The position numbers and the translations under genes are program-made. A stretch of DNA of 64,000 nucleotides. Source: Pseudonocardia oroxyli. Its GTDB lineage: Bacteria; Actinomycetota; Actinomycetes; Mycobacteriales; Pseudonocardiaceae. The stretch covers positions 62,001 through 126,000 of the forward strand of contig NZ_FNBE01000015.1 of the NCBI RefSeq assembly GCF_900102195.1. Direction: 5' to 3'. Of the stretch, positions 51,644-59,943 are shown piece after piece. How positions within the stretch are numbered: the first letter of the stretch is position 1; each line of letters opens with the position of its first letter. The notes beneath the pieces are model-generated. The model was given only the letters and a program-made list of their open reading frames with translations. It ran no database searches and was not told the DNA's origin.

Positions 51644-52707
51644 CCGTGGCGATCGAGGGCGTCGGGACGTCCGGGTTCGGCAGGCAGCCGGACGTCGACC
51701 TCGTCGACCTCGCGTTCGCCGCGGTGGACGAGGCGTTCCGGGACGCGGGCGGCCCCCGCACGGTCGACGCCGTGTGGGTCGGGACCGTGTTCGGCCCCGC
51801 CGGGGTGGCCCAGCGGGTCCTGCGCGCGATGGGGCTCACCGGCATGCCGGTGCTGACCGTCGAGAACGCGTGCGCGAGCGGCACCACCGCCTTCGCCGAG
51901 GCCTGCGAGGCCGTGCGCACGGGCCGGTACGGGCGGGTGCTGGCGCTGGGGATCGAGCGGATGGGCGACGGCGCGATCGTCCCCGAACCGACCGACCCCG
52001 AGGGCCGCACCGGCCTGGCGCTGCCCGCCCTCTACGCGATGGCCGCCGCCCGGTGGCTGCACGAGGGCCGGACCACCCTCGAGCAGCTGGCCGCGGTGGC
52101 GGTGAAGAACAAGGCGAACGCGCTGGCGAACCCGCGGGCCCCCTTCGGCGGGCGGTTCACCGTGGCGGAGGTCCTGGCCTCGCGCCCGATCGCCGATCCG
52201 CTGACCCTGCTGCAGTGCTGCCCGACCTCCGACGGTGCCGCGGCCGCGATCGTCGGCCGGGGCGGCTCGGGAGGCGGCGGGGTCCGCGTCCGGTCGGTCG
52301 CGCTGCGCTCGGGCGCCCCCTGGAACCATCGCTCGCGCGAGGTGTGGGGCCACGACCTGGTGCGGGACACCGGTGCCGCGGCCTTCGCCGCCGCCGGACT
52401 CGGGCCGGAGGACGTCGACGTCGCGGAGGTGCACGACGCCTTCACCATCGGCGAGCTGGTCACCACCGCGGCACTCGGCCTGAAGGCGCCGCACATCGTG
52501 AACCCCTCCGGCGGGCTGCTCTCCCGCGGGCACCCGCTCGGCGCGACCGGCCTCGCGCAGCTCGCCGAGATCGTCTGGCAGCTGCGCGGGCGGGCCGGGG
52601 GGCGCCAGGTCGGGCGCGCGCGGATCGGGCTGGTCGAGACCATGGGCGGCGGGGTGTCCGTGCTCGACGGGAACGCCTGCGTCGTCGCCGTGTTGGAGGC
52701 GCCATGA
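51640..52707 (+). CDS. Thiolase-family (SCP-x-type) acyltransferase
   Basis: A 355-residue thiolase-fold protein. The nucleophile is C78 in ENACASGTTAF; conserved histidines are in EVHDAFTIGEL and SRGHPLGATGLAQ. The final segment LVETMGGGVSVLDGNACVV holds a Cys close to the C terminus. With both Cys and His present it should cleave a 3-oxoacyl-CoA, unlike Ltp2 aldolases, which lack them. Overlaps of four bases at both ends tie it to DUF35 and P450. Lacks the long loop of degradative thiolases, normal for the SCP-x group. Confidence 0.87.
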   Translation: MTVAIEGVGTSGFGRQPDVDLVDLAFAAVDEAFRDAGGPRTVDAVWVGTVFGPAGVAQRVLRAMGLTGMPVLTVENACASGTTAFAEACEAVRTGRYGRVLALGIERMGDGAIVPEPTDPEGRTGLALPALYAMAAARWLHEGRTTLEQLAAVAVKNKANALANPRAPFGGRFTVAEVLASRPIADPLTLLQCCPTSDGAAAAIVGRGGSGGGGVRVRSVALRSGAPWNHRSREVWGHDLVRDTGAAAFAAAGLGPEDVDVAEVHDAFTIGELVTTAALGLKAPHIVNPSGGLLSRGHPLGATGLAQLAEIVWQLRGRAGGRQVGRARIGLVETMGGGVSVLDGNACVVAVLEAP

Positions 52708-53900
52708 CCGTGCTGGGACCGGGCAGCACCCGGGCCGACCTCCTCTCCCCCGAGGCCGTCGCCGACCCGTACCCCCTGCTCGCCGAGCTGCGCCAGCACG
52801 ACCCCGTGCACTGGAGCGAGCGCTACCGGTCCTGGTTCGTCACCCGGTACGCGGACGTCGACGCCGCGCTGCGGGACCCGCGCTTCTCGTCGGACCGCAT
52901 CGCGCCCTACCGCCGCGCCCGGCTCGACGGACCGGACACCGACCCGTCCGTCCGCGCGGCGTTCGGGGTCCTCGAGGACTGGATGGTCTTCAAGGACCCC
53001 CCGGACCACACGCGCCTGCGCAGGCTGCTGTCCCGGGCCTTCACCCCCCGGGCCGTCGAGCGGATACGCCCGCGGGTCGCGCAGACCGCGGCCGAGCTGC
53101 TCGACGAGCTCGGGCCGGAGGCCGACCTGATCGGCGAGTACGCGTATCCCCTCACCTCCTCCGTGGTCGCCGAGCTGCTCGGGGTGCCACGCGCGGACCG
53201 GCACCGGTTCAAGGACTGGTCCGACCGCATCACCGGGCTGGTGTTCGGCGGCATGGGCGACCCGGACCGGCACGCCGACGGCGCGGACGGGATGGCCGAG
53301 CTGACCGCCTACCTGGCCGACCTGGTCGACGGCCACGAGGGAGACGACCTGCTCACCGCCCTGATCCGCGCCCGGGACGAGGGCGACTCGCTGACCCACG
53401 ACGAGGTCGTCGCCACCGGCGTCCTGTTGCTCTTCGCCGGCCACGAGACCACCACGAACCTGATCGGCAACGGGATCCTGGCGCTGCTTCGGCACCCGTC
53501 GGAGGCCCCGGACGCGGCGGGCACGGTGGACGAGCTGCTGCGCTGGGACGGTCCGGCGAAGACGATCGCGCGGCTGATGGCCACGGACGTCGAGCTGGGC
53601 GGGCGGACCCTGCGGACGGGCGAGCGGGTGTTCCTCTGCCCCGCGGCCGCGAACCGGGACCCGGCGGTCTTCGCGGACCCGGACCGCTTCGACGTCTCGC
53701 GCAGACCGGGCCGCCAGCTCGGGTTCGGGATCGGGCTGCACTACTGCCTCGGCGCCCCGCTGGCCCGGCTCGAGACGAGCATCGCGATCCCCGCGGCCCT
53801 GCGCCGCTTCCCCGCGATGCGCCTGCGTGACGAGCCCCTGAGCTGGCACTCCGTCCTGCTGTCCCGCGGGCTGCACCACCTCCCCGTGCACACCCGCTGA
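52704..53900 (+). CDS. Cytochrome P450
   Basis: A 398-residue soluble bacterial P450. The heme-ligating cysteine is C348 in FGIGLHYCLGAPLAR. The I helix reads LLLFAGHETTTN, with the acid-alcohol pair for oxygen activation, and the ExxR motif is ELLRW. Length and motifs are those of class I bacterial P450s that need a ferredoxin and reductase; none is adjacent. It begins inside the thiolase stop (ATGA). It probably hydroxylates the compound whose CoA ester is then handled by the thiolase pair; the substrate is unknown. Confidence 0.93.
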   Translation: MTVLGPGSTRADLLSPEAVADPYPLLAELRQHDPVHWSERYRSWFVTRYADVDAALRDPRFSSDRIAPYRRARLDGPDTDPSVRAAFGVLEDWMVFKDPPDHTRLRRLLSRAFTPRAVERIRPRVAQTAAELLDELGPEADLIGEYAYPLTSSVVAELLGVPRADRHRFKDWSDRITGLVFGGMGDPDRHADGADGMAELTAYLADLVDGHEGDDLLTALIRARDEGDSLTHDEVVATGVLLLFAGHETTTNLIGNGILALLRHPSEAPDAAGTVDELLRWDGPAKTIARLMATDVELGGRTLRTGERVFLCPAAANRDPAVFADPDRFDVSRRPGRQLGFGIGLHYCLGAPLARLETSIAIPAALRRFPAMRLRDEPLSWHSVLLSRGLHHLPVHTR

Positions 53901-53908
53901 GACGTCCC

Positions 53909-54658
53909 CTACCGCATCGACCAGCCGCCGTCGACGGTGAGCGTGGTCCCCGTGATGTAGGAGCCGGCGTCCGAGGCGAGCAACAGCAGCGGGCCGTCGA
54001 GCTCCTCGGGCCTGCCGATCCGGCCGAGCGCGGCACAGCCCGCCAGCTGCGCGGCGCGGCGTTCGTGCTCCAGCAGTGGCCCGGTCAGCTCCGAGGCGAA
54101 CCAGCCCGGGGCGAGGGTGTTGACCCGGATGCCGTGGCGCGCCCACTGCGCGGCGAGGTCGCGGGTCAGCCCGGCCACCCCCGCCTTCGACGCCGAGTAG
54201 GCGGCCTCCGGCAGCGGGCCCGTCGTGCTGCCCAGCGCCGACCCGATGGTGACGATCGACCCGCCCTCGCCCTGCGCGATCAGCGCGCGCCCGACGTGGA
54301 TCGCCATCTGGTACGCCCCGAGCAGGTTGACGGCGAAGAGCGCGGCCGCCGCGGCCGGATCGTCCTGCTCCGCGCGGGCCGCGTACCCGATGCCGGCGTT
54401 GTTGACCAGCACGTCCACCCGGCCCAGCTGCTCGACGGCGGCCGCGACGAGGGCCGCGCAGTCGGCGTCCCGGGCGACGTCCGTGCGCACCGCCGCACAC
54501 CGCCGTCCGGCGCCCTCCACCACGGCGCGGGCGCCCGCGAGGTCCCGCCGCGCCCCGACGGCGACGTCCGCGCCCGCCTCCGCCAGCACCTGCGCGAACC
54601 GCAGCCCCAGCCCGGCGGACGCCCCGGTCACCACGGCGACCTTCCCGTCCAGCCTCAC
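53909..54658 (-). CDS. Short-chain dehydrogenase/reductase (SDR)
   Basis: A 249-residue classical SDR. Cofactor loop VVTGASAGLGLRFAQ, structural motif VLVNNAGIGY and catalytic YSASK (Tyr-x3-Lys) with the preceding serine in VTIGSALGS are all intact, so it is an active NAD(P)-dependent oxidoreductase. C-terminal TGTTLTVDGGWSMR is the usual end. GTG start at 54658 overlaps the tetR stop by four bases. Converges on the P450 gene with an 8-bp gap. Substrate unknown, but a 3-hydroxyacyl-CoA or hydroxy intermediate of this island is plausible. Confidence 0.9.
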   Translation of the reverse strand: MRLDGKVAVVTGASAGLGLRFAQVLAEAGADVAVGARRDLAGARAVVEGAGRRCAAVRTDVARDADCAALVAAAVEQLGRVDVLVNNAGIGYAARAEQDDPAAAAALFAVNLLGAYQMAIHVGRALIAQGEGGSIVTIGSALGSTTGPLPEAAYSASKAGVAGLTRDLAAQWARHGIRVNTLAPGWFASELTGPLLEHERRAAQLAGCAALGRIGRPEELDGPLLLLASDAGSYITGTTLTVDGGWSMR

Positions 54659-55272
54659 GCGGGGAACGCCCGGGTGATCCCCCGCATGCCGCCGCCCGCG
54701 ACCAGCCCGCCCAGCGCGAACGCGAACAGCTCGTCGGCGAGCTCCTGGTCCGCCTCGGGGCCGCGGGGGACGAACCAGTGCTGCATCCAGTCCAGGATCC
54801 CGACGACAGCGCGGGCGACCGTGCGTGGGCTCGAGGCCAGGGAGAACTCCCCGGTCCGCGCGCCCTCGGCGACGAGCGCCTCGATCGCGGCCATGTAGCG
54901 GGCGTCCATCTCCCGGAACTCGGCGAAGCGCGGCGCGGTCATCCGGCCGATGTTCTGCAGGTACACGAACGCGGCCGGATGATGGTCGCCGAAGATCCGC
55001 ACCTGCATGCGGATCAGCTCGCGCAGCCGCACCGCGACGGTGTGGCCGCTGTCCGCCTGCAGCCGCTCCAGCTCGGCGAGGAGCTGCTTCGCGGGCTGCT
55101 CGACGACCGCGAGCAGCAGCTCCTCCTTGCTGCCCACGTAGTTGTAGATCGAGCCCTTGAGGATGCCGACGCGCGCGCCGATGCCCTCGAGCGTGGCCGC
55201 CTCGTACCCGCGGTCGCGGAACTCCTCGCTCGCGGCGACCAGGATCTCCGACCAACGGCTCGGGCGGGGCAC
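54655..55272 (-). CDS. TetR-family transcriptional regulator
   Basis: A 205-residue regulator. Helix-turn-helix at residues about 10-55 (EILVAASEEFRDRGYEAATL, GARVGILKGSIYNYVGSKEE). The ligand domain resembles that of KstR2-like TetR proteins. It is co-translated with the SDR gene. It may also act on the 51.2-kb divergent promoter, because that palindrome has no other obvious local regulator; this is inference. 30 bp separate it from the stop of selD, which has the same orientation. Confidence 0.87.
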   Translation of the reverse strand: MPRPSRWSEILVAASEEFRDRGYEAATLEGIGARVGILKGSIYNYVGSKEELLLAVVEQPAKQLLAELERLQADSGHTVAVRLRELIRMQVRIFGDHHPAAFVYLQNIGRMTAPRFAEFREMDARYMAAIEALVAEGARTGEFSLASSPRTVARAVVGILDWMQHWFVPRGPEADQELADELFAFALGGLVAGGGMRGITRAFPA

Positions 55273-55302
55273 GGGATCACCGTATAGCGTCCCGGCCGCC
55301 GC

Positions 55303-56346
55303 TCACAGCACCCGGATCCGGCCCGTCCCGGCGCCGATCTCGCCGATCACGGCGGCGGGCACGCCCCGGTCCCCCAGCTCGGCGACCGCGCGGGCGGCCC
55401 GGTCCGGCGCCGCGCCGAAGAGCAGCCCGCCGGAGGTCTGGGCGTCGGAGAGCAGCAGCAGGTCGGTCTCGCCGGGGCTCCCGTCGACGACCTCGCGCAC
55501 CCAGTCGCGGTTGCGCTGCGAGCCGCCCGGCACCACGCCGGCGTCGGCCAGGTCCCGGACGCCGTCGAGGAACGGCACGTCGGCCATCCGCACCGTGGCG
55601 TCCACGCCGGACGCCGCGGCCATCTTGCGCAGGTGCCCGAGCAGCCCGAAGCCCGTCACGTCCGTGCACCCGGTCGCCCCGGCGGCCACGGCCGCGGCCG
55701 CCGCGGCGCCGTTGGGCGCGATCATCGAGGCCACCGCGGCGTCCACCAGCGCGGTGCTCGCCACCCCGCGCTTCACCGCCGTGGTGGCGATCCCGATCCC
55801 GAGCCGCTTGGTCAGCACCAGCGCGTCGCCGGGGCGCAGACCCGCGTTGGTGAGCAGGCGGTCCGGGTGCACCTCCCCGATGACGGCCATGCCGTACTTG
55901 GGCTCCGGGTCGTCGATCGAGTGCCCGCCGACGACCACGAACCCGCAGGCCCGCCCCGCGTCGGCGCCGCCCGCCAGCACCTCGGCGAGCACCTCGGGCG
56001 GCAGGGCGTCCGTGGGCCAGGCGACGAGGTTCAGGGCGAACAGCGGGCGCCCTCCCATGGCGTAGACGTCCGACGCCGCGTTGGTCGCCGCGATCCGCCC
56101 CCACAGCCGGGGGTCGTCGACGACCGGGGTGAAGAAGTCCGTGGTGGCCACGAGCGCCCGGTCGGCGTCGAGCCGCCAGACCGCCGCGTCGTCCCCCGTC
56201 TCGGTGCCCACGAGCAGCTCGTCGGGCCGCTGGGAGGGCGCGAGCAGCGCCATGACCTCCGCCAACGCGCCCGGGCCGATCTTGCAGCCGCAGCCCGCGC
56301 CGTGGCTGAACTCCGTGAGCCTCTTGCCGTCCGCCGCCACCGTCAC
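55303..56346 (-). CDS. selD: Selenophosphate synthetase SelD
   Basis: A 347-residue selenide,water dikinase that makes selenophosphate from selenide and ATP. The active-site loop is SHGAGCGCKIGPG: C19 corresponds to E. coli Cys17 and K22 to Lys20. ATP/metal sites include TETGDDAAVWRLD, TTDFFTPVVDDP and the GGHSIDDPEPKYG segment. It uses Cys, not selenocysteine. GTG start at 56346; the divergent selA starts only 22 bp away. The first committed supply step for the SelA reaction encoded next door. Confidence 0.94.
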   Translation of the reverse strand: MTVAADGKRLTEFSHGAGCGCKIGPGALAEVMALLAPSQRPDELLVGTETGDDAAVWRLDADRALVATTDFFTPVVDDPRLWGRIAATNAASDVYAMGGRPLFALNLVAWPTDALPPEVLAEVLAGGADAGRACGFVVVGGHSIDDPEPKYGMAVIGEVHPDRLLTNAGLRPGDALVLTKRLGIGIATTAVKRGVASTALVDAAVASMIAPNGAAAAAAVAAGATGCTDVTGFGLLGHLRKMAAASGVDATVRMADVPFLDGVRDLADAGVVPGGSQRNRDWVREVVDGSPGETDLLLLSDAQTSGGLLFGAAPDRAARAVAELGDRGVPAAVIGEIGAGTGRIRVL

Positions 56347-56368
56347 GCCTCCACCGTAGGTTGGGCGG

Positions 56369-57634
56369 GTGGATCTGCGCAGGAGCATCCCGCGGACGGA
56401 CGTCGTGCTGGCCGACCCGGCGCTGGCCGCGGCGATCGAACGGCTGGGGAGACCGGCGGTGAAGGCGGCGGTCGGGCAGGCCCAGGCCGCCGCCCGGCGG
56501 GGCGAGATCGCGCCGGGCGAGGTCGTCGCCGCGGCCGTGCGGGAGCTGCCGCGGGGCCTGCGCCCGGTCCTGAACGCCACCGGGGTCCTGCTGCACACCA
56601 ACCTCGGTCGGGCCCCGCTGTCCGCCGCGGCCCGGGCGGCGCTGCACACCGCCGCCGGGACGTGTGACGTCGAGCTCGACCTCGCCACCGGCGGGCGCGG
56701 CAGGCGGGGGGCGGACGCGGTGGCCGCGCTGCGCGAGGCCGTCCCCGCGGCGGGTGGGGCGCTCGCGGTCAACAACGGGGCCGCCGCGCTCGCGCTCACC
56801 GCCGCCACGCTCGCCGCGGGCCGCGAGATCGTCGTGTCCCGCGGTGAGCTGGTGGAGATCGGCGACGGGTTCCGGATCCCCGAGCTGCTCGAGGCCGCGG
56901 GCGCGCGGCTGCGCGAGGTGGGGACGACCAACCGCACGCACCTGCGGGACTACGCCGCGGCCGTCGGCGAGGACACCGGGTTCGTGCTCAAGGTGCATCC
57001 GTCGAACTTCACGGTCAGCGGCTTCACCCACAGCGTGTCGGTCGCCGAGCTGGCGGGCCTCGGGGCGCCCCTGGTCGTGGACATCGGGTCCGGGCTGCTC
57101 GCGCCGCACCCGCTCCTGCCGGACGAGCCGGACGCCGCGACCACCCTCACCGCGGGCGCGACCCTGGTCACCGCGTCCGGGGACAAGCTGCTCGGCGGGC
57201 CGCAGGCCGGGCTCGTGCTCGGCGCGGCCGAGACCGTGGAGCGCATCCGCCGCCACCCGCTCGCCCGCGCGATGCGGGTGGACAAGCTGACCCTCGCCGC
57301 GCTGGAGGCGACCCTGCGCGGGCCGGTCACCCCGACCCGCGCCGCCCTCGACGCGGACGTCGCCGAGCTGCGGCGCCGCGCCGAGGCCCTGGCCGCCGCG
57401 GTCGCGGGAGAGGCCGTGCCGTCCCGGGCCCGGGTCGGCGGCGGCGGCGCCCCGGACGTCGTGCTGGAGAGCTGGGCGGTGGCGCTGCCCGAACGCCTCG
57501 CCGCGGCCCTGCGCCGCGGGGAGCCCGCCGTACTGGGGCGCGTCGAGCGCGGGCGGTGCCTGCTCGACCTGCGGGCGGTCGACCCGGCGGACGATCCCGC
57601 GCTGGCCGCGGCCGTCCGGGCGGCGGTGGCATGA
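56369..57634 (+). CDS. selA: L-seryl-tRNA(Sec) selenium transferase SelA
   Basis: A 421-residue PLP enzyme that converts Ser-tRNA(Sec) to Sec-tRNA(Sec) with selenophosphate. The PLP lysine is K273 in TASGDKLLGGPQAG; other landmarks are LNATGVLLHTNLGRAP and RVGTTNRTHLRDY-like EVGTTNRTHLRDY. Length is slightly below the E. coli protein (463). Starts on GTG. Its stop overlaps selB (ATGA). Together with SelD and SelB this gives full selenocysteine machinery apart from tRNA(Sec); no TGA-containing selenoprotein gene is evident in the window. Confidence 0.94.
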   Translation: MDLRRSIPRTDVVLADPALAAAIERLGRPAVKAAVGQAQAAARRGEIAPGEVVAAAVRELPRGLRPVLNATGVLLHTNLGRAPLSAAARAALHTAAGTCDVELDLATGGRGRRGADAVAALREAVPAAGGALAVNNGAAALALTAATLAAGREIVVSRGELVEIGDGFRIPELLEAAGARLREVGTTNRTHLRDYAAAVGEDTGFVLKVHPSNFTVSGFTHSVSVAELAGLGAPLVVDIGSGLLAPHPLLPDEPDAATTLTAGATLVTASGDKLLGGPQAGLVLGAAETVERIRRHPLARAMRVDKLTLAALEATLRGPVTPTRAALDADVAELRRRAEALAAAVAGEAVPSRARVGGGGAPDVVLESWAVALPERLAAALRRGEPAVLGRVERGRCLLDLRAVDPADDPALAAAVRAAVA

Positions 57635-59379
57635 GGACCCACGTCGTCGCGACGGCGGGGCACGTCGACCACGGCAAGTCCACCCTGGTCCGCGCCCTGA
57701 CCGGCATGGAACCGGACCGCTACGCCGAGGAGCGGCGCCGCGGGATGACCCTCGACCTGGGCTTCGCGTGGGCCCGGATCGGCGAGGACAGCGTCGCCTT
57801 CGTGGACGTCCCGGGCCACGAACGCTTCGTGACGACGATGCTCGCGGGGGTCGGCCCGGTGCCCGCGGTCCTGCTGGTCGTCGCCGCGGACGGGGGCTGG
57901 ATGCCCCAGACCGCCGAGCACGCCGAGGCCCTCGCCGCGCTGGGGGTGCGCCACGGGCTGCTCGTCGTGACCCGCTCCGACCTGCTGGAACCGGAGCTCG
58001 CCCTCGCCGAGGCGCGGGAACAGCTGCCCGACTGGCCCGCCGTCGCCGTCTCCGGCGCCACCGGCGCCGGGCTGGACGAGCTGCGCACGGCCCTGCACGC
58101 GCTGGTCCGCGGCCTGCCCGAGCCCGATCCCGCCGCGCCCGTGCGGTTCTGGGTGGACCGCGCGTTCACCGTCCGCGGCGCCGGGACGGTGGTCACCGGG
58201 ACCCTCGCCGAGGGCACCCTGAGCCGGGAGGACGAGCTGGTGCTGGGCGACCGGCGGATCGGTGTGCGCGGGCTGGAGAGTCTCGGCGAGACCGTGCGGA
58301 CGGCGCGCGGGGTCACCCGGGTCGCCGCGAACCTGCGCGGGATCGGCGTCGACGAGATCGGGCGCGGGGCGGCGCTGTGCACCCCCGGCGCCTGGCTCAC
58401 GGTGTCCGAACTGGATGGTCGGGTGCACGGGTCGGCCGCCGACCTGCCACGCGCCCCGATCCTGCACATCGGGTCCGCGGCCGTGTCGGTGCGGGTCCGG
58501 CCGCTGGGCGAGGACGTCGTCCGGCTGCGGCTCGACCGCCCGCTCCCGCTGCGGATCGGGGACCGCGTGGTGCTGCGCGATCCCGGGCGCCGCGCCGTGA
58601 CCGGCCTGACGGTGCTCGACGTCCGGCCCCCGCAGCTGCGCCGCCGCGGCGCCGCCCGGGCCCGCGCCGCCGAGCTGGCGGCGGTGACCGGGGCGCCGGA
58701 CGCCGCGGACGAGCTCCGCCGCCGCGGCACGGTGCGGGCCGCGGACCTCGTCGCGATGGGGGTGCCCGCCGCCGCGGTCGAGGCGGTGTCCGCGCTCCGC
58801 GGCGGCGGCTGGCTGCTGGCCCCGGCCCGCGTCCCCGCGCTGGTCGAGGCGCTGCGCGCGGCGGTGACCGCCCACGACCGCGCCGACCCGCTCGACCCCG
58901 GCCTGCCGATCGAGGCGGCTCGCCACGCCCTGGGTCTCCCGCACCCGGCGCTGGTGGCGGAGCTGCTGACGGGCCAGGACACGCTGGTGGCCCGGGACGG
59001 ACGGATCCGCCGGGCCATCGACGCGGGCCTGCCGGACGCGCTGCGCACGGCGCTCGACGCCGTGCGGTCCGACCTCGCCGTGGCCCCCTTCGCCGCGCCG
59101 GACGCCGAGCGGCTCGCCGACCTCGGGCTGGGCCCGAAACAGGTCGCGACGCTGGTCAGGGCGGGTGAGCTGAGCACGGTGGGGGACGGTGTCCTCCTGC
59201 TCCCGGACGCGGAGGACCGCGCGGTCGAGATCCTGCGCGGCCTGCCGGAGACGTTCACGCTCAGCGAGGCGCGCGAGGCGCTCGGCACCACCCGCCGCGT
59301 CGCCGTCCCGCTCCTGGAACACCTCGCCCGCCGCCGCCGCACCGTCCGCACCGACGACGGCCGCCACCGCCTCCGCTGA
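57631..59379 (+). CDS. selB: Selenocysteine-specific elongation factor SelB
   Basis: A 582-residue translation GTPase that delivers Sec-tRNA to in-frame UGA codons with a SECIS element. G1 is AGHVDHGKSTL (residues 10-19), G3 DVPGHERF and G4 TRSD. EF-Tu-like domains 2 and 3 follow to about residue 330. The C-terminal 250 residues hold the winged-helix repeats that bind SECIS RNA. ATG at 57631 overlaps the selA stop. The stop codon TGA at 59377-59379 is the first three bases of copy 2 of the 72-bp double-hairpin element. Confidence 0.93.
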   Translation: MRTHVVATAGHVDHGKSTLVRALTGMEPDRYAEERRRGMTLDLGFAWARIGEDSVAFVDVPGHERFVTTMLAGVGPVPAVLLVVAADGGWMPQTAEHAEALAALGVRHGLLVVTRSDLLEPELALAEAREQLPDWPAVAVSGATGAGLDELRTALHALVRGLPEPDPAAPVRFWVDRAFTVRGAGTVVTGTLAEGTLSREDELVLGDRRIGVRGLESLGETVRTARGVTRVAANLRGIGVDEIGRGAALCTPGAWLTVSELDGRVHGSAADLPRAPILHIGSAAVSVRVRPLGEDVVRLRLDRPLPLRIGDRVVLRDPGRRAVTGLTVLDVRPPQLRRRGAARARAAELAAVTGAPDAADELRRRGTVRAADLVAMGVPAAAVEAVSALRGGGWLLAPARVPALVEALRAAVTAHDRADPLDPGLPIEAARHALGLPHPALVAELLTGQDTLVARDGRIRRAIDAGLPDALRTALDAVRSDLAVAPFAAPDAERLADLGLGPKQVATLVRAGELSTVGDGVLLLPDAEDRAVEILRGLPETFTLSEAREALGTTRRVAVPLLEHLARRRRTVRTDDGRHRLR

Positions 59380-59448
59380 CCTGCGGCGTCGCCGCTCGTG
59401 CGTGGTAAGTGGTGCTCTGGCACCACTTACCACGCACGGGCGCCGGAG
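59377..59448 (+). repeat. 72-bp double-hairpin element, copy 2
   Basis: Begins with the TGA stop of selB and ends 3 bp before the TAG stop of the convergent VOC gene. First stem GCGGC/GCCGC, then a long second stem centred near 59417: CGTGGTAAGTGGTGC (59401-59415) with GCACCACTTACCACG (59420-59434), extendable to about 21 pairs. 64 of 72 bases match copy 1 (11417-11488, minus strand) with no gap. Many of the eight changes fall in loops. Confidence 0.9.
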
Positions 59449-59451
59449 GCG

Positions 59452-59913
59452 CTAGTCGAGGCAGAACTCGTTGCCCTCGGGGTCGGCGAGGACGATGTGG
59501 CCGCCGTCCAGGGGCGGGGCGGGCTCGACGCGGCGCAGGCGGGTGGCGCCGAGGGCCACCAGCCGCGCGCACTCGCCCTCCAGGGCCGCCATCCGCTCCT
59601 CGCCCTGCATCCCCGGCGCGGCACGGACGTCCAGGTGGAGGCGGTTCTTCACGGTCTTGTCCTCGGGCACCTGCTGGAAGAACAGCCGGGGGCCGCGGCC
59701 CTCCGGGTCCTCGGCCGCCGCGCGGGTGTTCCGCTGCTCCTCCGGCACGCCGATGCGGGCGAGGAACTCCTGCCAGACGGCGAGCGGGTCCGCGCCCGCC
59801 GGCAGCTCGACCCCCGGCGGTCCGGGGATGACGTAGCCCAACGCCTCGGCCCAGAAGCGGGCCACGGCCGCCGGGTCGTACGCGTCGACCGTCACCTGGA
59901 TCTCACGACTCAT
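59452..59913 (-). CDS. VOC/glyoxalase-fold protein
   Basis: A 153-residue protein of the vicinal-oxygen-chelate superfamily. The start IQVTVDAYDPAAVARFWAEALGY and end GGHIVLADPEGNEFCLD are the two halves of the fold; the central LHLDVRAAP segment has a likely metal His. Members range from antibiotic-binding proteins to dioxygenases; this one belongs to the common glyoxalase-like group with no assigned function. The ATG at 59913 is used. It lies 30 bp downstream of the dehydratase gene on the same strand and may be in that operon. Confidence 0.8.
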   Translation of the reverse strand: MSREIQVTVDAYDPAAVARFWAEALGYVIPGPPGVELPAGADPLAVWQEFLARIGVPEEQRNTRAAAEDPEGRGPRLFFQQVPEDKTVKNRLHLDVRAAPGMQGEERMAALEGECARLVALGATRLRRVEPAPPLDGGHIVLADPEGNEFCLD

Positions 59914-59943
59914 GGCCGCATCATCCAAGACGGCACCGACAGT

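Noticed and set aside
55303..56346. SelD as a selenoprotein
   Set aside because: The active-site position is a normal Cys codon and no in-frame TGA interrupts the gene.
59380..59451. A tRNA(Sec) gene in the hairpin region after selB
   Set aside because: The hairpins have no acceptor, D, anticodon and T-arm order, and the same sequence is found after ligD.
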